Source of the DNA: Candidatus Yanofskybacteria bacterium RIFCSPHIGHO2_01_FULL_39_8b
GTDB taxonomy: Bacteria > Patescibacteriota > Minisyncoccia > 2-02-FULL-40-12 > GWA2-44-9
Reading direction: 5' to 3'
DNA length: 18,578 nucleotides
Assembly: GCA_001794015.1 (NCBI GenBank)
Contig: MGIZ01000032.1
Location: 5,886-24,463, forward strand
Positions within the stretch are counted from its first letter, which is position 1. The number at the start of each line of letters is the position of its first letter. Shown piece by piece: positions 1 through 7,129 of the stretch. Under the pieces are notes generated by a model. It had not been told where the DNA came from, made no database searches, and saw only the letters and a list, made by a program, of their open reading frames with translations. The position numbers were made by a program, and so were the translations under genes.

Positions 1-394
1 TAACCAATTCGTTAAGAGCTTCGGCAGTAAAAACAATTTTGCCATTTCTCCGAACTTGGACTGAAAGCATCATTCGTTCAACAATTGTATGTTTACCTTT
101 TAGAAAATCTGCCAGGGCTTTCAAAAAATCCTTTTCATTCCTAACTGAAGCCAGAAATCCGACATTGCCTAAATTAAGACCCAAAATGATTGAGCCGTAT
201 TCATGATATTTTCTAGCCGCTTCAAGAATCGTCCCGTCTCCGCCAAGAGCAATGACGAAATCCGGCTTACCTAGATCTGCTTTTATCTTAAGCTTCTTTT
301 TTAGAAAATTATTTATTTTATTAAACCAGAATAAGGCCTGTTTATTCTCCGGATAATAAAAGATATGAAAAGTTTTTAGGTTTTGATTTATCAT
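1..394 (-). CDS. nadK: NAD kinase, 3' end outside the window (partial)
   Basis: This is the N-terminal part (131 codons) of an ATP-NAD kinase, which phosphorylates NAD to NADP in the cytoplasm. I translated it from the ATG at 394; the frame is open to position 1. Residues 53-57 are the diagnostic GGDGT phosphate-binding motif, followed by the family's GLNLGNVGFL stretch, and the visible part ends in ALNEL, matching the conserved ALNE substrate-binding motif. The N-terminus is short, as in small bacterial NadK proteins. There is no Shine-Dalgarno sequence before the ATG, and a TATAAT box sits only 8 nt upstream, suggesting a leaderless message. The gene is divergent from a nicotinamidase, so two NAD-related genes share one intergenic region. 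The family call is secure; the C-terminal half cannot be judged here. Confidence 0.93.
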   Translation of the reverse strand, partial: MINQNLKTFHIFYYPENKQALFWFNKINNFLKKKLKIKADLGKPDFVIALGGDGTILEAARKYHEYGSIILGLNLGNVGFLASVRNEKDFLKALADFLKGKHTIVERMMLSVQVRRNGKIVFTAEALNELV

Positions 395-402
395 GAGTAT
401 AT

Positions 403-408
403 ATTATA
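403..408 (-). promoter_or_regulatory. Putative -10 box of nadK (leaderless start)
   Basis: A perfect TATAAT on the minus strand lies 8 nt before the nadK ATG. Transcription would start at or within a base or two of the start codon. No convincing -35 hexamer lies 16-18 bp upstream, so the call rests on the -10 alone. Confidence 0.4.
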
Positions 409-438
409 CACTATACAATGTTTTTTATTTAAATTAAA

Positions 439-467
439 TTGAACTAAAGGAGGGTTCGTGTTATCAT
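439..467 (+). promoter_or_regulatory. Promoter of the nicotinamidase gene
   Basis: TTGAAC (439-444) and TATCAT (462-467) are separated by 17 bp, close to the sigma-70 consensus. The predicted start is near 474, leaving a leader of about 25 nt that contains the strong GAGGAGGAG ribosome-binding site at 488-496. Confidence 0.6.
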
Positions 468-498
468 CTGATGACTACTTTAACAACGAGGAGGAGAA

Positions 499-1140
499 AT
501 GGGCATGATTTTAGACAATTTTGGAATCTCAACGACCAAAGCATTTGAACCGAAAGCAAATTCAGCCCTTCTTGTCATAGATCTTCAAAACGATTTTTGC
601 CCCGGCGGAGCATTGCCCGTAGCAAACGGAGATCAAGTTATAGAACCGCTGAATAGAATGATAAGCCATGCCCATAAAAACGAACAATCGGTATTTTTAT
701 CCAGAGATTGGCATCCCTTGAATGCAAAACATTTTAAGCCGACCGGAAATTGGCCAATCCATTGCGTCGAGGATACTCCCGGAGCCGAATTCCATTCAAG
801 CTTAAAATATTTAGGATCAGATTATGTCGTGTCAAAAGGAACGGATCCTGAAGAAAATGGATATTCAGCCTTTGAGGGAAAAACATATTTTCGGCCCCTG
901 GACGAAGTATTGCGCTATTTTAAAGTTAAAAAGTTATACATCGGTGGTCTTGCCACCGACTATTGCGTCAAAAATACCTGCCTTGACGCAAGAAAACTTG
1001 GATACATAGTTTATCTTTTAACTGATACCTGCCGGGCGGTAAATCAGAAACCTGGCGATGAAGCTTTGGCCTTGAACGAAATGGCCAATGCCGGAGTGAA
1101 ATTTACCACAACCGATGAAGTCATAGATAAGGCCCGCTAA
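499..1140 (+). CDS. pncA: Nicotinamidase (isochorismatase family)
   Basis: A 213-residue cytoplasmic cysteine hydrolase that converts nicotinamide to nicotinate, the entry step of the Preiss-Handler NAD salvage route. The complete active site is visible: D28 in the IDLQNDF motif, K113 and nucleophile C156 (in ATDYC) form the triad, and D70, H72 (RDWHP) and H88 are the metal ligands. The length matches PncA of other bacteria. A strong GAGGAGGAG lies just upstream. Both ATG 499 and in-frame ATG 505 are possible starts; 505 has the more usual spacing, and 499 adds only two residues. The gene stands between nadK and PRPP synthetase, whose product is the co-substrate of the next salvage enzyme, nicotinate phosphoribosyltransferase (not in the window). 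It has its own promoter, and one or two terminators follow. The function is well supported by the residues. Confidence 0.93.
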   Translation: MGMILDNFGISTTKAFEPKANSALLVIDLQNDFCPGGALPVANGDQVIEPLNRMISHAHKNEQSVFLSRDWHPLNAKHFKPTGNWPIHCVEDTPGAEFHSSLKYLGSDYVVSKGTDPEENGYSAFEGKTYFRPLDEVLRYFKVKKLYIGGLATDYCVKNTCLDARKLGYIVYLLTDTCRAVNQKPGDEALALNEMANAGVKFTTTDEVIDKAR

Positions 1141-1199
1141 TTAAGGCGGGAGTGATTTCACTGCAGACATTGTTTTAGTTTATGGAAAGCCAATGACAA

Positions 1200-1256
1200 A
1201 AACCGGCCGTTGGTATAGACCCAATCCAAGACTTGAAACGGTTTAGCTTTTTTTTT
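1200..1256 (+). terminator. Possible first terminator or attenuator after pncA
   Basis: An outer stem AAACCG (1200-1205) / CGGTTT (1239-1244) encloses an inner GTTGG (1209-1213) / CCAAT (1221-1225) stem, and nine T residues follow at 1248-1256. CCAAT also occurs at 1190-1194 and could compete for GTTGG, so alternative folds exist. The stem is weak and three bases separate it from the T run. Confidence 0.3.
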
Positions 1257-1257
1257 G

Positions 1258-1283
1258 AAAGGACAGGCAGCTGTCCTTTTTTT
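1258..1283 (+). terminator. Intrinsic terminator after pncA
   Basis: A perfect 9-bp stem AAAGGACAG (1258-1266) / CTGTCCTTT (1271-1279) with loop GCAG, and a run of seven T residues at 1277-1283. It separates nicotinamidase from the PRPP synthetase promoter. Confidence 0.85.
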
Positions 1284-1285
1284 GT

Positions 1286-1320
1286 TTGATTTTTGCAACA
1301 AATTTTATATAATCTATAAT
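1286..1320 (+). promoter_or_regulatory. Tandem overlapping promoters of the PRPP synthetase gene
   Basis: Two perfect TATAAT boxes (1308-1313 and 1315-1320) are each preceded at 16 bp by a plausible -35: TTGATT at 1286-1291 and TTGCAA at 1293-1298. Predicted starts near 1320 and 1327 give a 20-30 nt leader carrying GAGGA at 1339-1343. Confidence 0.5.
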
Positions 1321-1349
1321 AAAGTACCTATTATTATCGAGGATCAGCC

Positions 1350-2339
1350 ATGAAGAACCTTAAAATATTTAATTTGGGCAGTAATAATTCTCTGGCGCTA
1401 GAAATAGCCCACAACCTGGGACGTGAACTTGGCGACGTAACAGTCAAGGAATTTAACGATGGTGAAAAATATGTTCAATTCAACGAGAACCTCCGTGGAA
1501 GAAGGGTCTTTCTTATCCAATCCACAAATCAGCCAGATGGAAATTTATTAACCTTGCTATTCGCTCTTGATGCAGTTAGACGGGCCGGAGGCAACCCGAT
1601 AGCGGTAATACCCTATTTCGGATACGCCCGCCAAGAACGAAAAAGCGCTCCCCGAGAACCGGTATCCGCCCGTCTTATTGCCGATATGCTTGAAAATGCC
1701 GGAGCAAGCGGAGTCCTGACTATGGATCTTCACGCTAACGCCATTGAAGGATTTTTTAAAATGGCAAAGTTGGACCAGATTTATGCCAGACCGGTTTTTT
1801 TGGATCACTTCATCGACACATTCTCCAGTGCCCTCAATTCAGATGAATTAGTTATCGGTTCCCCGGATGCAAGCGGAAGCGGTCCCGGCCGAGCTAGAGC
1901 TTACGCCAGACATTTAAGCAAAAGACTGGCTGGTAAAAACATACCCCTGGTTGTTTTGGACAAACGAAGAGATAAACATAATACATCTGATATAAATTAC
2001 GTTCTGGGCGATGTTGAGAATAAAATAGTCTTATTGATAGATGACATATTTGATACCTGCGGAACTATTATCGGAGCAGCTCAAGCCCTCATTAACCAAG
2101 GGGCAAAAGAAGTAATAGCCGCTGGAACTCACGGTATTTTTTCAAAAGGCGCTTTAGCCAAACTCCACGCCTCGGCTCTGAAAAAAATTTTCGTTACTAA
2201 TACCATACACAACCCGGAAGTCATTGAATTATCTCAAGATCCGAACAGCAAGGTCAAAATGATCTCCGTAGGCAAGATAATCGCTGATGCGATTCGCAAT
2301 ATCAATAACAATGAATCGGTTAGCGGTTTATTTGATTAA
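1350..2339 (+). CDS. prs: Ribose-phosphate pyrophosphokinase (PRPP synthetase)
   Basis: A 329-residue class I PRPP synthetase, making PRPP from ribose 5-phosphate and ATP for purine, pyrimidine, histidine, tryptophan and NAD synthesis. Visible motifs are the N-terminal half with FNDGE, the loop PYFGYARQERK near residue 90, the metal-binding DLHA stretch near 130, and the PRPP loop LLIDDIFDTCGTI near 230. The C-terminus ends in SGLFD, like the family's usual VTDLFD. The length is normal. Oddities: the ribose-binding SPD loop reads SPDASGSGPGRARA, two residues longer than the usual SPDVGGVVRARA, and the DLHA segment lacks the usual QIQGFF glutamines (NAIEGFF). The start is supported by GAGGA six bases before ATG. 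It is convergent with the small membrane-protein gene on the other strand and shares a terminator with it. Confidence 0.93.
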   Translation: MKNLKIFNLGSNNSLALEIAHNLGRELGDVTVKEFNDGEKYVQFNENLRGRRVFLIQSTNQPDGNLLTLLFALDAVRRAGGNPIAVIPYFGYARQERKSAPREPVSARLIADMLENAGASGVLTMDLHANAIEGFFKMAKLDQIYARPVFLDHFIDTFSSALNSDELVIGSPDASGSGPGRARAYARHLSKRLAGKNIPLVVLDKRRDKHNTSDINYVLGDVENKIVLLIDDIFDTCGTIIGAAQALINQGAKEVIAAGTHGIFSKGALAKLHASALKKIFVTNTIHNPEVIELSQDPNSKVKMISVGKIIADAIRNINNNESVSGLFD

Positions 2340-2345
2340 TACAAA

Positions 2346-2376
2346 AAGCTTGTCATTAGACGAGCTTCATTTTTTT
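2346..2376. terminator. Bidirectional intrinsic terminator between convergent genes
   Basis: A 9-bp stem (one G-T pair), AAGCTTGTC (2346-2354) / GACGAGCTT (2359-2367), loop ATTA, with seven T residues on the plus side (2370-2376) and five A residues on the other flank (2343-2347) that serve the minus strand. The hairpin touches the stop codon of the minus-strand gene. Confidence 0.8.
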
Positions 2377-2753
2377 ATCTTCATCCGCCTGAATCCGGAT
2401 AGAGTTTCATACGCTGATTCTCGATAATTCTTACTTTTGATAAGACTATAAGCAAGGCACAAAAATGTTGTCCAAAACATAATACATGACAATAAGTGCA
2501 TGCCTCTTACCTCAAAATTTTCACCGATCATCCAACATATGTCCATAAATATCCAGGTACTGCCGGCAATAATAACGGCTAAAAGATGGGGTGTTTTATC
2601 GGCATAAACCAGAATCAGACAACCGATAACAACGGCCGGAAAAGCTATGATCGCTGGCAAAATCTTAAAGCCCATCATCCACAATCCATCCATCAGAAAC
2701 CAGAGTAAGGTAGCGTTAGTTTCATGAAATTCGAATCTTTTTTCTCTGTCCAT
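2367..2753 (-). CDS. Small multi-pass membrane protein of unknown function
   Basis: About 128 residues; I do not recognise the family. After a charged N-terminus (DREKRFEFHE) come roughly four hydrophobic segments rich in Trp, Met and Ile, then a basic tail ending in MKIKK, so it is probably an inner-membrane protein. The frame is open up to a TTG at 2771, but that codon has no ribosome-binding site. I prefer ATG 2753, because AGAGG lies four bases ahead of it; ATG 2756 is too close. It lies downstream of dnaX on the same strand after a 75-92 bp gap that has a TATAAT box inside an inverted repeat, so it may have its own promoter. It ends in the terminator shared with prs. It could be a lineage-specific protein. 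Confidence 0.6.
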   Translation of the reverse strand: MDREKRFEFHETNATLLWFLMDGLWMMGFKILPAIIAFPAVVIGCLILVYADKTPHLLAVIIAGSTWIFMDICWMIGENFEVRGMHLLSCIMFWTTFLCLAYSLIKSKNYRESAYETLSGFRRMKIKK

Positions 2754-2800
2754 CATGCCTCTCTCAAACAACTAATTGAATTTTTAAGAATCTTTTACAA

Positions 2801-2823
2801 GTATTATTATACACTAATAATAC
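2801..2823 (-). promoter_or_regulatory. Possible -10 region inside an inverted repeat
   Basis: A perfect 9-bp inverted repeat, GTATTATTA (2801-2809) / TAATAATAC (2815-2823), contains a minus-strand TATAAT at 2806-2811. An 8-bp palindrome CTGTACAG lies at 2827-2834, where the -35 would be. This could be a promoter with an operator for the small membrane protein. The -35 match is poor. Confidence 0.3.
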
Positions 2824-2845
2824 ATCCTGTACAGAATGATTGGTT

Positions 2846-3934
2846 TTATTTACCCACCAATTCTAACACCGCCAGTTCCAGAGGAAGTTGGGGAATGGGA
2901 GAAGATTTCATCCCCTCTTTGGCCGACATAAAAATACTAAGCAGACGGATAAGCTGTTGCTGGGTAAGGGTTTGGGAATAGGCCAAAATAATTTTTAAAT
3001 CCTGTTCCAGAAGCTCTTCGCCAACTGAAACAAGAACGGCAGGATTTATGGTATGCATCAAAATCTTCCTTAGGTATTCAATAAAACCGGAAGTAAAATG
3101 ATCCATATCTATGCCGGCCGCATAAGTTTTATTTATGAAATCAAGAGCGGTGTTTTTGTCGCTTGCCGCCAGATGGCCGAGAAATTCAGGATAATAATTC
3201 AGCGGAATCAAACCCAAAGATTCATAGACATTTTCGGTTGAAATTTTATTTTTCCTGTCGCAGGAAGCAATAACCTTAGACAGGGCGACTTCGGCATCCC
3301 GCAAAGCGCCGTCAGACGACATGGCAATAGCCATCAACCCCTCATCGTCTATCTCAGTCTTTTCGGCTTTAACTATATATTTTAATTTTGCAAAAGTCTG
3401 CTTTGGATTAAGCCGTTTAAAATCAAACCTTTGAACACGTGATAATACCGTCGGTAGAATTTTATGAGGCTCGGTAGTGGCTAAAATAAACACGACATGA
3501 GCCGGCGGCTCCTCAAGAATTTTTAACAGCGCATTAAAAGCATCCTTGGTTAAAGCATGGACCTCGTCAATGACAAATATTTTATATTTGCCTCCTGAAG
3601 CGGCAACTGAGGCTGATTCCTTCAAGCTCCTTATTTCATCAATTCCACGGTTTGAAGCGGCATCTATTTCGATTAAATCAAGAGAACGATTTTGATTCAC
3701 GGCCAGACAGGTTTGGCAAGAATTATCACAATCGCCGTCTTTTATTTTTTGTTCACAGTTAAGACTCTTGGCTAATAGTCTGGCGATTGTTGTTTTACCC
3801 GTTCCCCGCGGTCCGCAAAATAAATACGCGTGGCCCACTCGGCCAGTTGTTAATGCTCCCTGAAGCGTCTTAATTACGTGTTCCTGCCCGACGACTTCGG
3901 AAAAAGTTACAGGACGATATTTGCGATATAACAT
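2846..3934 (-). CDS. dnaX: DNA polymerase III clamp-loader subunit gamma/tau (short, gamma-type)
   Basis: The AAA+ ATPase of the clamp loader that places the beta clamp on DNA. In its 362 residues I see the opening MLYRKYRP, Walker A GPRGTGKT at 41-48, a zinc module with C60, C69, C73 and C76, Walker B VIDEVH around 121-126 with LLKILEEPP after it, sensor 1 ATTEP near 152, and the arginine-finger region LSRVQRF at 164-170. Only domains I-III are present, so it lacks the tau-specific C-terminus that contacts DnaB and the polymerase. I see no slippery frameshift site at the end, so the short form is encoded directly. The usual SRC is SRV, and the zinc spacing is x8-x3-x2 rather than x8-x2-x2. 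No ribosome-binding site precedes the ATG. It lies 48 bp after the GtrA-like gene. Confidence 0.92.
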   Translation of the reverse strand: MLYRKYRPVTFSEVVGQEHVIKTLQGALTTGRVGHAYLFCGPRGTGKTTIARLLAKSLNCEQKIKDGDCDNSCQTCLAVNQNRSLDLIEIDAASNRGIDEIRSLKESASVAASGGKYKIFVIDEVHALTKDAFNALLKILEEPPAHVVFILATTEPHKILPTVLSRVQRFDFKRLNPKQTFAKLKYIVKAEKTEIDDEGLMAIAMSSDGALRDAEVALSKVIASCDRKNKISTENVYESLGLIPLNYYPEFLGHLAASDKNTALDFINKTYAAGIDMDHFTSGFIEYLRKILMHTINPAVLVSVGEELLEQDLKIILAYSQTLTQQQLIRLLSIFMSAKEGMKSSPIPQLPLELAVLELVGK

Positions 3935-3982
3935 GACGATTTTGTTAGCGAAAAATAAGGTTCGCCAGTCAAAAATTATTCG

Positions 3983-4609
3983 CTACTGCTCTAATTTTTG
4001 AGACGAGCCCTTAAACACTACCAACCGAAAGCCTATAAAATTAAATATCAATGCTACGGCCGAACCAATAACCGCTCCAATATTAGCCCAAACATTTGTA
4101 TCTAAGCCGAATTGGGGCTCAATACTATTAACCACAAAAGAAGCGGTTCCTATGTTAATAGCGGCAACAATGGTATTGACTACAAAAAATTTAAAAAATT
4201 CTCCTTTTTGCTCTGTTGTTCTGTCTTGAAAAGCCCAGTATTTGTTCCAAAAATAACTGTGAGTTACCGCAATTATGAAAGATGCGCCCTTAAATATAGA
4301 AAAAATAAAACCAGAAGCAATACCCGAATAAGCAATCAGGAGGTTAAGAACTCCAAAATCAACAGCAGCATTAGTAAATCCTACAGCCGCATATTTACCG
4401 AATTGATTGAAAAACGGCATCCACTTGCCAAGAAAATAACCAAGATTAACGCCTAATACCCATAATACCGGAACAAAAACTATCAACCAAGCTAAGGAAA
4501 TTCCAAAAAAATCCGGCTTTTCAATAAAAACAAAAACCCGCCAGGCAATAAGGCCAGTATAGAAACCGGTTATTATAGAAGAAATAAAATCTTTTTTAGT
4601 AAAAAACAA
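3983..4609 (-). CDS. GtrA-like membrane protein with an N-terminal extension
   Basis: A 208-residue integral membrane protein. From about residue 68 on it matches the GtrA family: FGKYAAVGFTNAAVDFG in the first core helix and the typical NKYWAFQ before the third helix, four helices in all. GtrA proteins are thought to move or present lipid-linked sugars for cell-surface glycan assembly. The first 65 residues add two more hydrophobic segments not found in the minimal family. No ATG precedes the hydrophobic N-terminus; TTG 4609 is the likeliest start, and the first ATG (residue 64) would remove the extension but keep the GtrA core. The gene begins 12 bp after the ATPase and is probably co-transcribed with it; a shared function is not evident. 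Confidence 0.8.
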   Translation of the reverse strand: MFFTKKDFISSIITGFYTGLIAWRVFVFIEKPDFFGISLAWLIVFVPVLWVLGVNLGYFLGKWMPFFNQFGKYAAVGFTNAAVDFGVLNLLIAYSGIASGFIFSIFKGASFIIAVTHSYFWNKYWAFQDRTTEQKGEFFKFFVVNTIVAAINIGTASFVVNSIEPQFGLDTNVWANIGAVIGSAVALIFNFIGFRLVVFKGSSQKLEQ

Positions 4610-4621
4610 TGTTTTAAAAAT

Positions 4622-7048
4622 TTACTTTATTACATTGGCAACTCGTTCCTGTATTTCTTTTTCCACCTCATCTCTCGGCTGGCTGTATTTAAGGCGAGAT
4701 ATTTCTTTAATCGAATTGGTAATTTCCAAGGAACCGGCGCCGAATACTTTATCTGTTTCTAATTTAATATTAAATGGTCTTGTTGTCTGGCCGTTAATTA
4801 ACAAGCTAACATAGGCATTCAAATTGTCTATGTTTATAAGGTCTTGGGGTATAAAAATCGGCTCAAATTTATTTTTCATAAACTCGGCATCATCGGGACC
4901 GATTCTAAAAGAGACAATCGAACCGACATTGCCGAATACGGCATCGCGGATATTCTCTTTAAGCTGTTTTATAAACTGATGGGCAACGATCAAATCAAGA
5001 CGGTATTTGCGGGCTTCCGATAAAATAATCCCAATACTGTCGGTAGTAAAATTCTGGAACTCATCAATATACAAATAAAAATCCTTACGCCCGCTTTCGG
5101 GCAGATCAACCCGGGATAAAGCCGCCATCAAAAGTTTACCTACGATAACCATGCCCAGTAAATTAGCGTTTAAATCTCCTATCCTTCCCTTCGATAAATT
5201 AATAATTAAAATTTTCTGATTATCCATTACATCTCGGAAATTAAAAGCGCTTTTCTTTTGATTGATAATCGGTCTTAGAAATTCGTTAAAAACAAAAGCC
5301 GTTACTTTTGATGAAATATATGGCGCCATATTGGCCAGAGACGCTTCGCCTCCGGCCTTCTGGGCTTCAAGTTCCCAGAATTCTTTGACCAGAGGATTTG
5401 TCTCACGACTTAATTTATCGGCCCTGAAAGCGTTATTAACCAAAACTCTAGATATGTCGGCTAAAGTCGGTATTTCATGCTCATAATCATCTAAAAGAAG
5501 AAGGGCGGAATTTTTAAAATATTTCTCGAACATCGGTCCGCCGGTCTGTTTTAAGTCATATAACTTATCAAATATTCCAAAGAGTTCATCAATAACCCTA
5601 GTTTTCTGTTCGGGATGTTTAGGATCAATTTCCATCATGTTCAGTCCCATCGGCCGGTCAATATCGCCAGGATCAAAGTAGATAACATCATCGATCCGAT
5701 TTTTTGGAATTACCGAAGCGGCAAACTCAGCAAATTCACCGTGAGGATCAATCAGGCACAAACCCTTGCCGTTCTCAATATCCTGGCGAATCATCGCTTT
5801 CATCAGAGTTGATTTACCCGTACCAGTCTGACCGATAATGTATAGATGGCGCTGTCTGTCACCGTCAGTCATCCGGACAATCCGTTCTTCCCCGCGATAA
5901 ATATTTTTTCCGAGAACAATGCCGTCACCGGGCAGATTAGCCGGCGGTTCAGCCGGTTTTGCTTTCAAAAATTTTAATTTTGGAGCGTGGGTCGTTGCCA
6001 GGGGAAAATGATACAGACTGGTAACTTCTTCGCTCGATAATACTGAAGCGTGAGAATTCTGAAACATTCTGAAAGAAAAATTAAACAAAAGCTTTTGTAA
6101 AAATCTGCCTTTTACCCTGGAGACATAAAAATTATTCAATTCGGGAGATGAAAATTGGACAAAGGATTCGGCCAAGTCATTAAGAAGCTGATCGGCTCTT
6201 TCTTGGCTGTAGGCCGAAACAGCAAGATTAATGTTGGTGTCAAAAAGAGGTCTAGATACTTTTGATTGGATTGCTTTGACTATTTCTTCTTCATATGGAG
6301 TTGTCACTCGAGGCGGTTTTGATTTCTCGGCATCCTTAGCTTCTTGCTCTTTGGTTGGAGGCTTCTTTACCCTTTCAACGGCAGTTTTAAAGTCAAATCC
6401 GGATTGCATTTCTTTAGCCACTTTCTGGGCTGTCGATCTTGTCTCATGTTGGTGGGAGGGGCGAATTAAAATCTGTATCGCCGCTCCCTCGCCCTCTCTT
6501 TCAAGCTTTGAAAGAGAGTTAGCGACAGCATCCAAAGGATCAACTTCGAGATGCTGATACGTTTTAATCGGTAAAATCTGATTTTCTTTTATTCTCAAAA
6601 AAGCCCCGGCTGAAAACCCATTGGGATTAAAAATATTATAATCCTTTACTTTTTCAAGTTCAGCTACGGAAAATATACCATGAAGCTGTTTCATAAAAAT
6701 CTGTTCATAACTTTTTGGAACAGCGACATAAAAATGGATTTCCTCACCGATATGATGAACGGCCATTTCAAGAGAAATATATGGCTCTCCGTAAACAAAC
6801 TTATTCCAACCGGTTGCATGAAGATTCGAGAAAGAAGAGTAAAGCTGTTCCATCACCGAGATCAGCTCTTTCTCCGGACGCTGTCCGCCAGCCGACGGAT
6901 TGCTCCCCTCGCCTTTGGGTAAGGTGATAAGAAACAAAGACATGTTCAAAGCTCTGGCAATAGCGCCTTTGGACTTTAAATTTTCAATCAAAGCGAAAAC
7001 AAGGATACAGATTACGCCAAAGAAAATGAGATAGAGGAAGAAGAACAA
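4622..7048 (-). CDS. HerA/TraG-like membrane-anchored ATPase
   Basis: An 808-residue protein of the VirB4/TraG/HerA P-loop class common in CPR genomes. It has one N-terminal membrane helix (about 3-22), a long N-terminal domain (60-360) interrupted by a charged linker near 225-250, and a C-terminal motor: Walker A GQTGTGKST at 406-414, the DPHGEF motif near 434, Walker B YIDEF at 660-664 and a VAHQF sensor near 690. Such ATPases drive DNA or protein across membranes; here the partner is unknown, and no relaxase or other conjugation gene is seen. The start is uncertain: an in-frame TGA directly precedes TTG 7048, no ribosome-binding site is present, and the next ATG (6943) would lose the helix. 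Residues 43-57 look like a translated GC-rich repeat insertion, and an 11-bp perfect hairpin lies at 6494-6518. Confidence 0.85.
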   Translation of the reverse strand: MFFFLYLIFFGVICILVFALIENLKSKGAIARALNMSLFLITLPKGEGSNPSAGGQRPEKELISVMEQLYSSFSNLHATGWNKFVYGEPYISLEMAVHHIGEEIHFYVAVPKSYEQIFMKQLHGIFSVAELEKVKDYNIFNPNGFSAGAFLRIKENQILPIKTYQHLEVDPLDAVANSLSKLEREGEGAAIQILIRPSHQHETRSTAQKVAKEMQSGFDFKTAVERVKKPPTKEQEAKDAEKSKPPRVTTPYEEEIVKAIQSKVSRPLFDTNINLAVSAYSQERADQLLNDLAESFVQFSSPELNNFYVSRVKGRFLQKLLFNFSFRMFQNSHASVLSSEEVTSLYHFPLATTHAPKLKFLKAKPAEPPANLPGDGIVLGKNIYRGEERIVRMTDGDRQRHLYIIGQTGTGKSTLMKAMIRQDIENGKGLCLIDPHGEFAEFAASVIPKNRIDDVIYFDPGDIDRPMGLNMMEIDPKHPEQKTRVIDELFGIFDKLYDLKQTGGPMFEKYFKNSALLLLDDYEHEIPTLADISRVLVNNAFRADKLSRETNPLVKEFWELEAQKAGGEASLANMAPYISSKVTAFVFNEFLRPIINQKKSAFNFRDVMDNQKILIINLSKGRIGDLNANLLGMVIVGKLLMAALSRVDLPESGRKDFYLYIDEFQNFTTDSIGIILSEARKYRLDLIVAHQFIKQLKENIRDAVFGNVGSIVSFRIGPDDAEFMKNKFEPIFIPQDLINIDNLNAYVSLLINGQTTRPFNIKLETDKVFGAGSLEITNSIKEISRLKYSQPRDEVEKEIQERVANVIK

Positions 7049-7053
7049 TCAAA

Positions 7054-7127
7054 CTTACGACTTATGACTTATGACTTATGACTTTCTTGAATTAGTCATT
7101 AGTCATTGGTCGTTAGTCGTTAGTTAT
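7054..7127. repeat. Two opposed heptad-repeat tracts
   Basis: The left tract has four units, CTTACGA then three CTTATGA (7054-7081). The right tract has five units, TAGTCAT twice, TGGTCGT, TAGTCGT and TAGTTAT (7093-7127). The two are near-inverse: each right-hand heptad can pair with a left-hand one with about one mismatch. The tracts fill the gap between the coiled-coil protein gene and the ATPase and leave the latter without a ribosome-binding site. Confidence 0.85.
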
Positions 7128-7129
7128 AA

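Noticed and set aside
1141..1256. tRNA, tmRNA or a known riboswitch
   Set aside because: I see no cloverleaf, TPsiC-like motif or conserved riboswitch core; only simple stems ahead of T runs.
2846..2870. Programmed frameshift producing tau and gamma forms of DnaX
   Set aside because: There is no A-rich slippery heptamer with a stem at the end, and the other frames do not continue into a tau-like domain.
4622..7048. Integrative conjugative element
   Set aside because: Only the HerA/TraG-like ATPase is present. There is no relaxase, VirB-type gene, integrase or attachment site nearby.
7054..7127. CRISPR array
   Set aside because: The units are 7 bases long with no spacers and in opposite orientation halves; this is a tandem heptad repeat.
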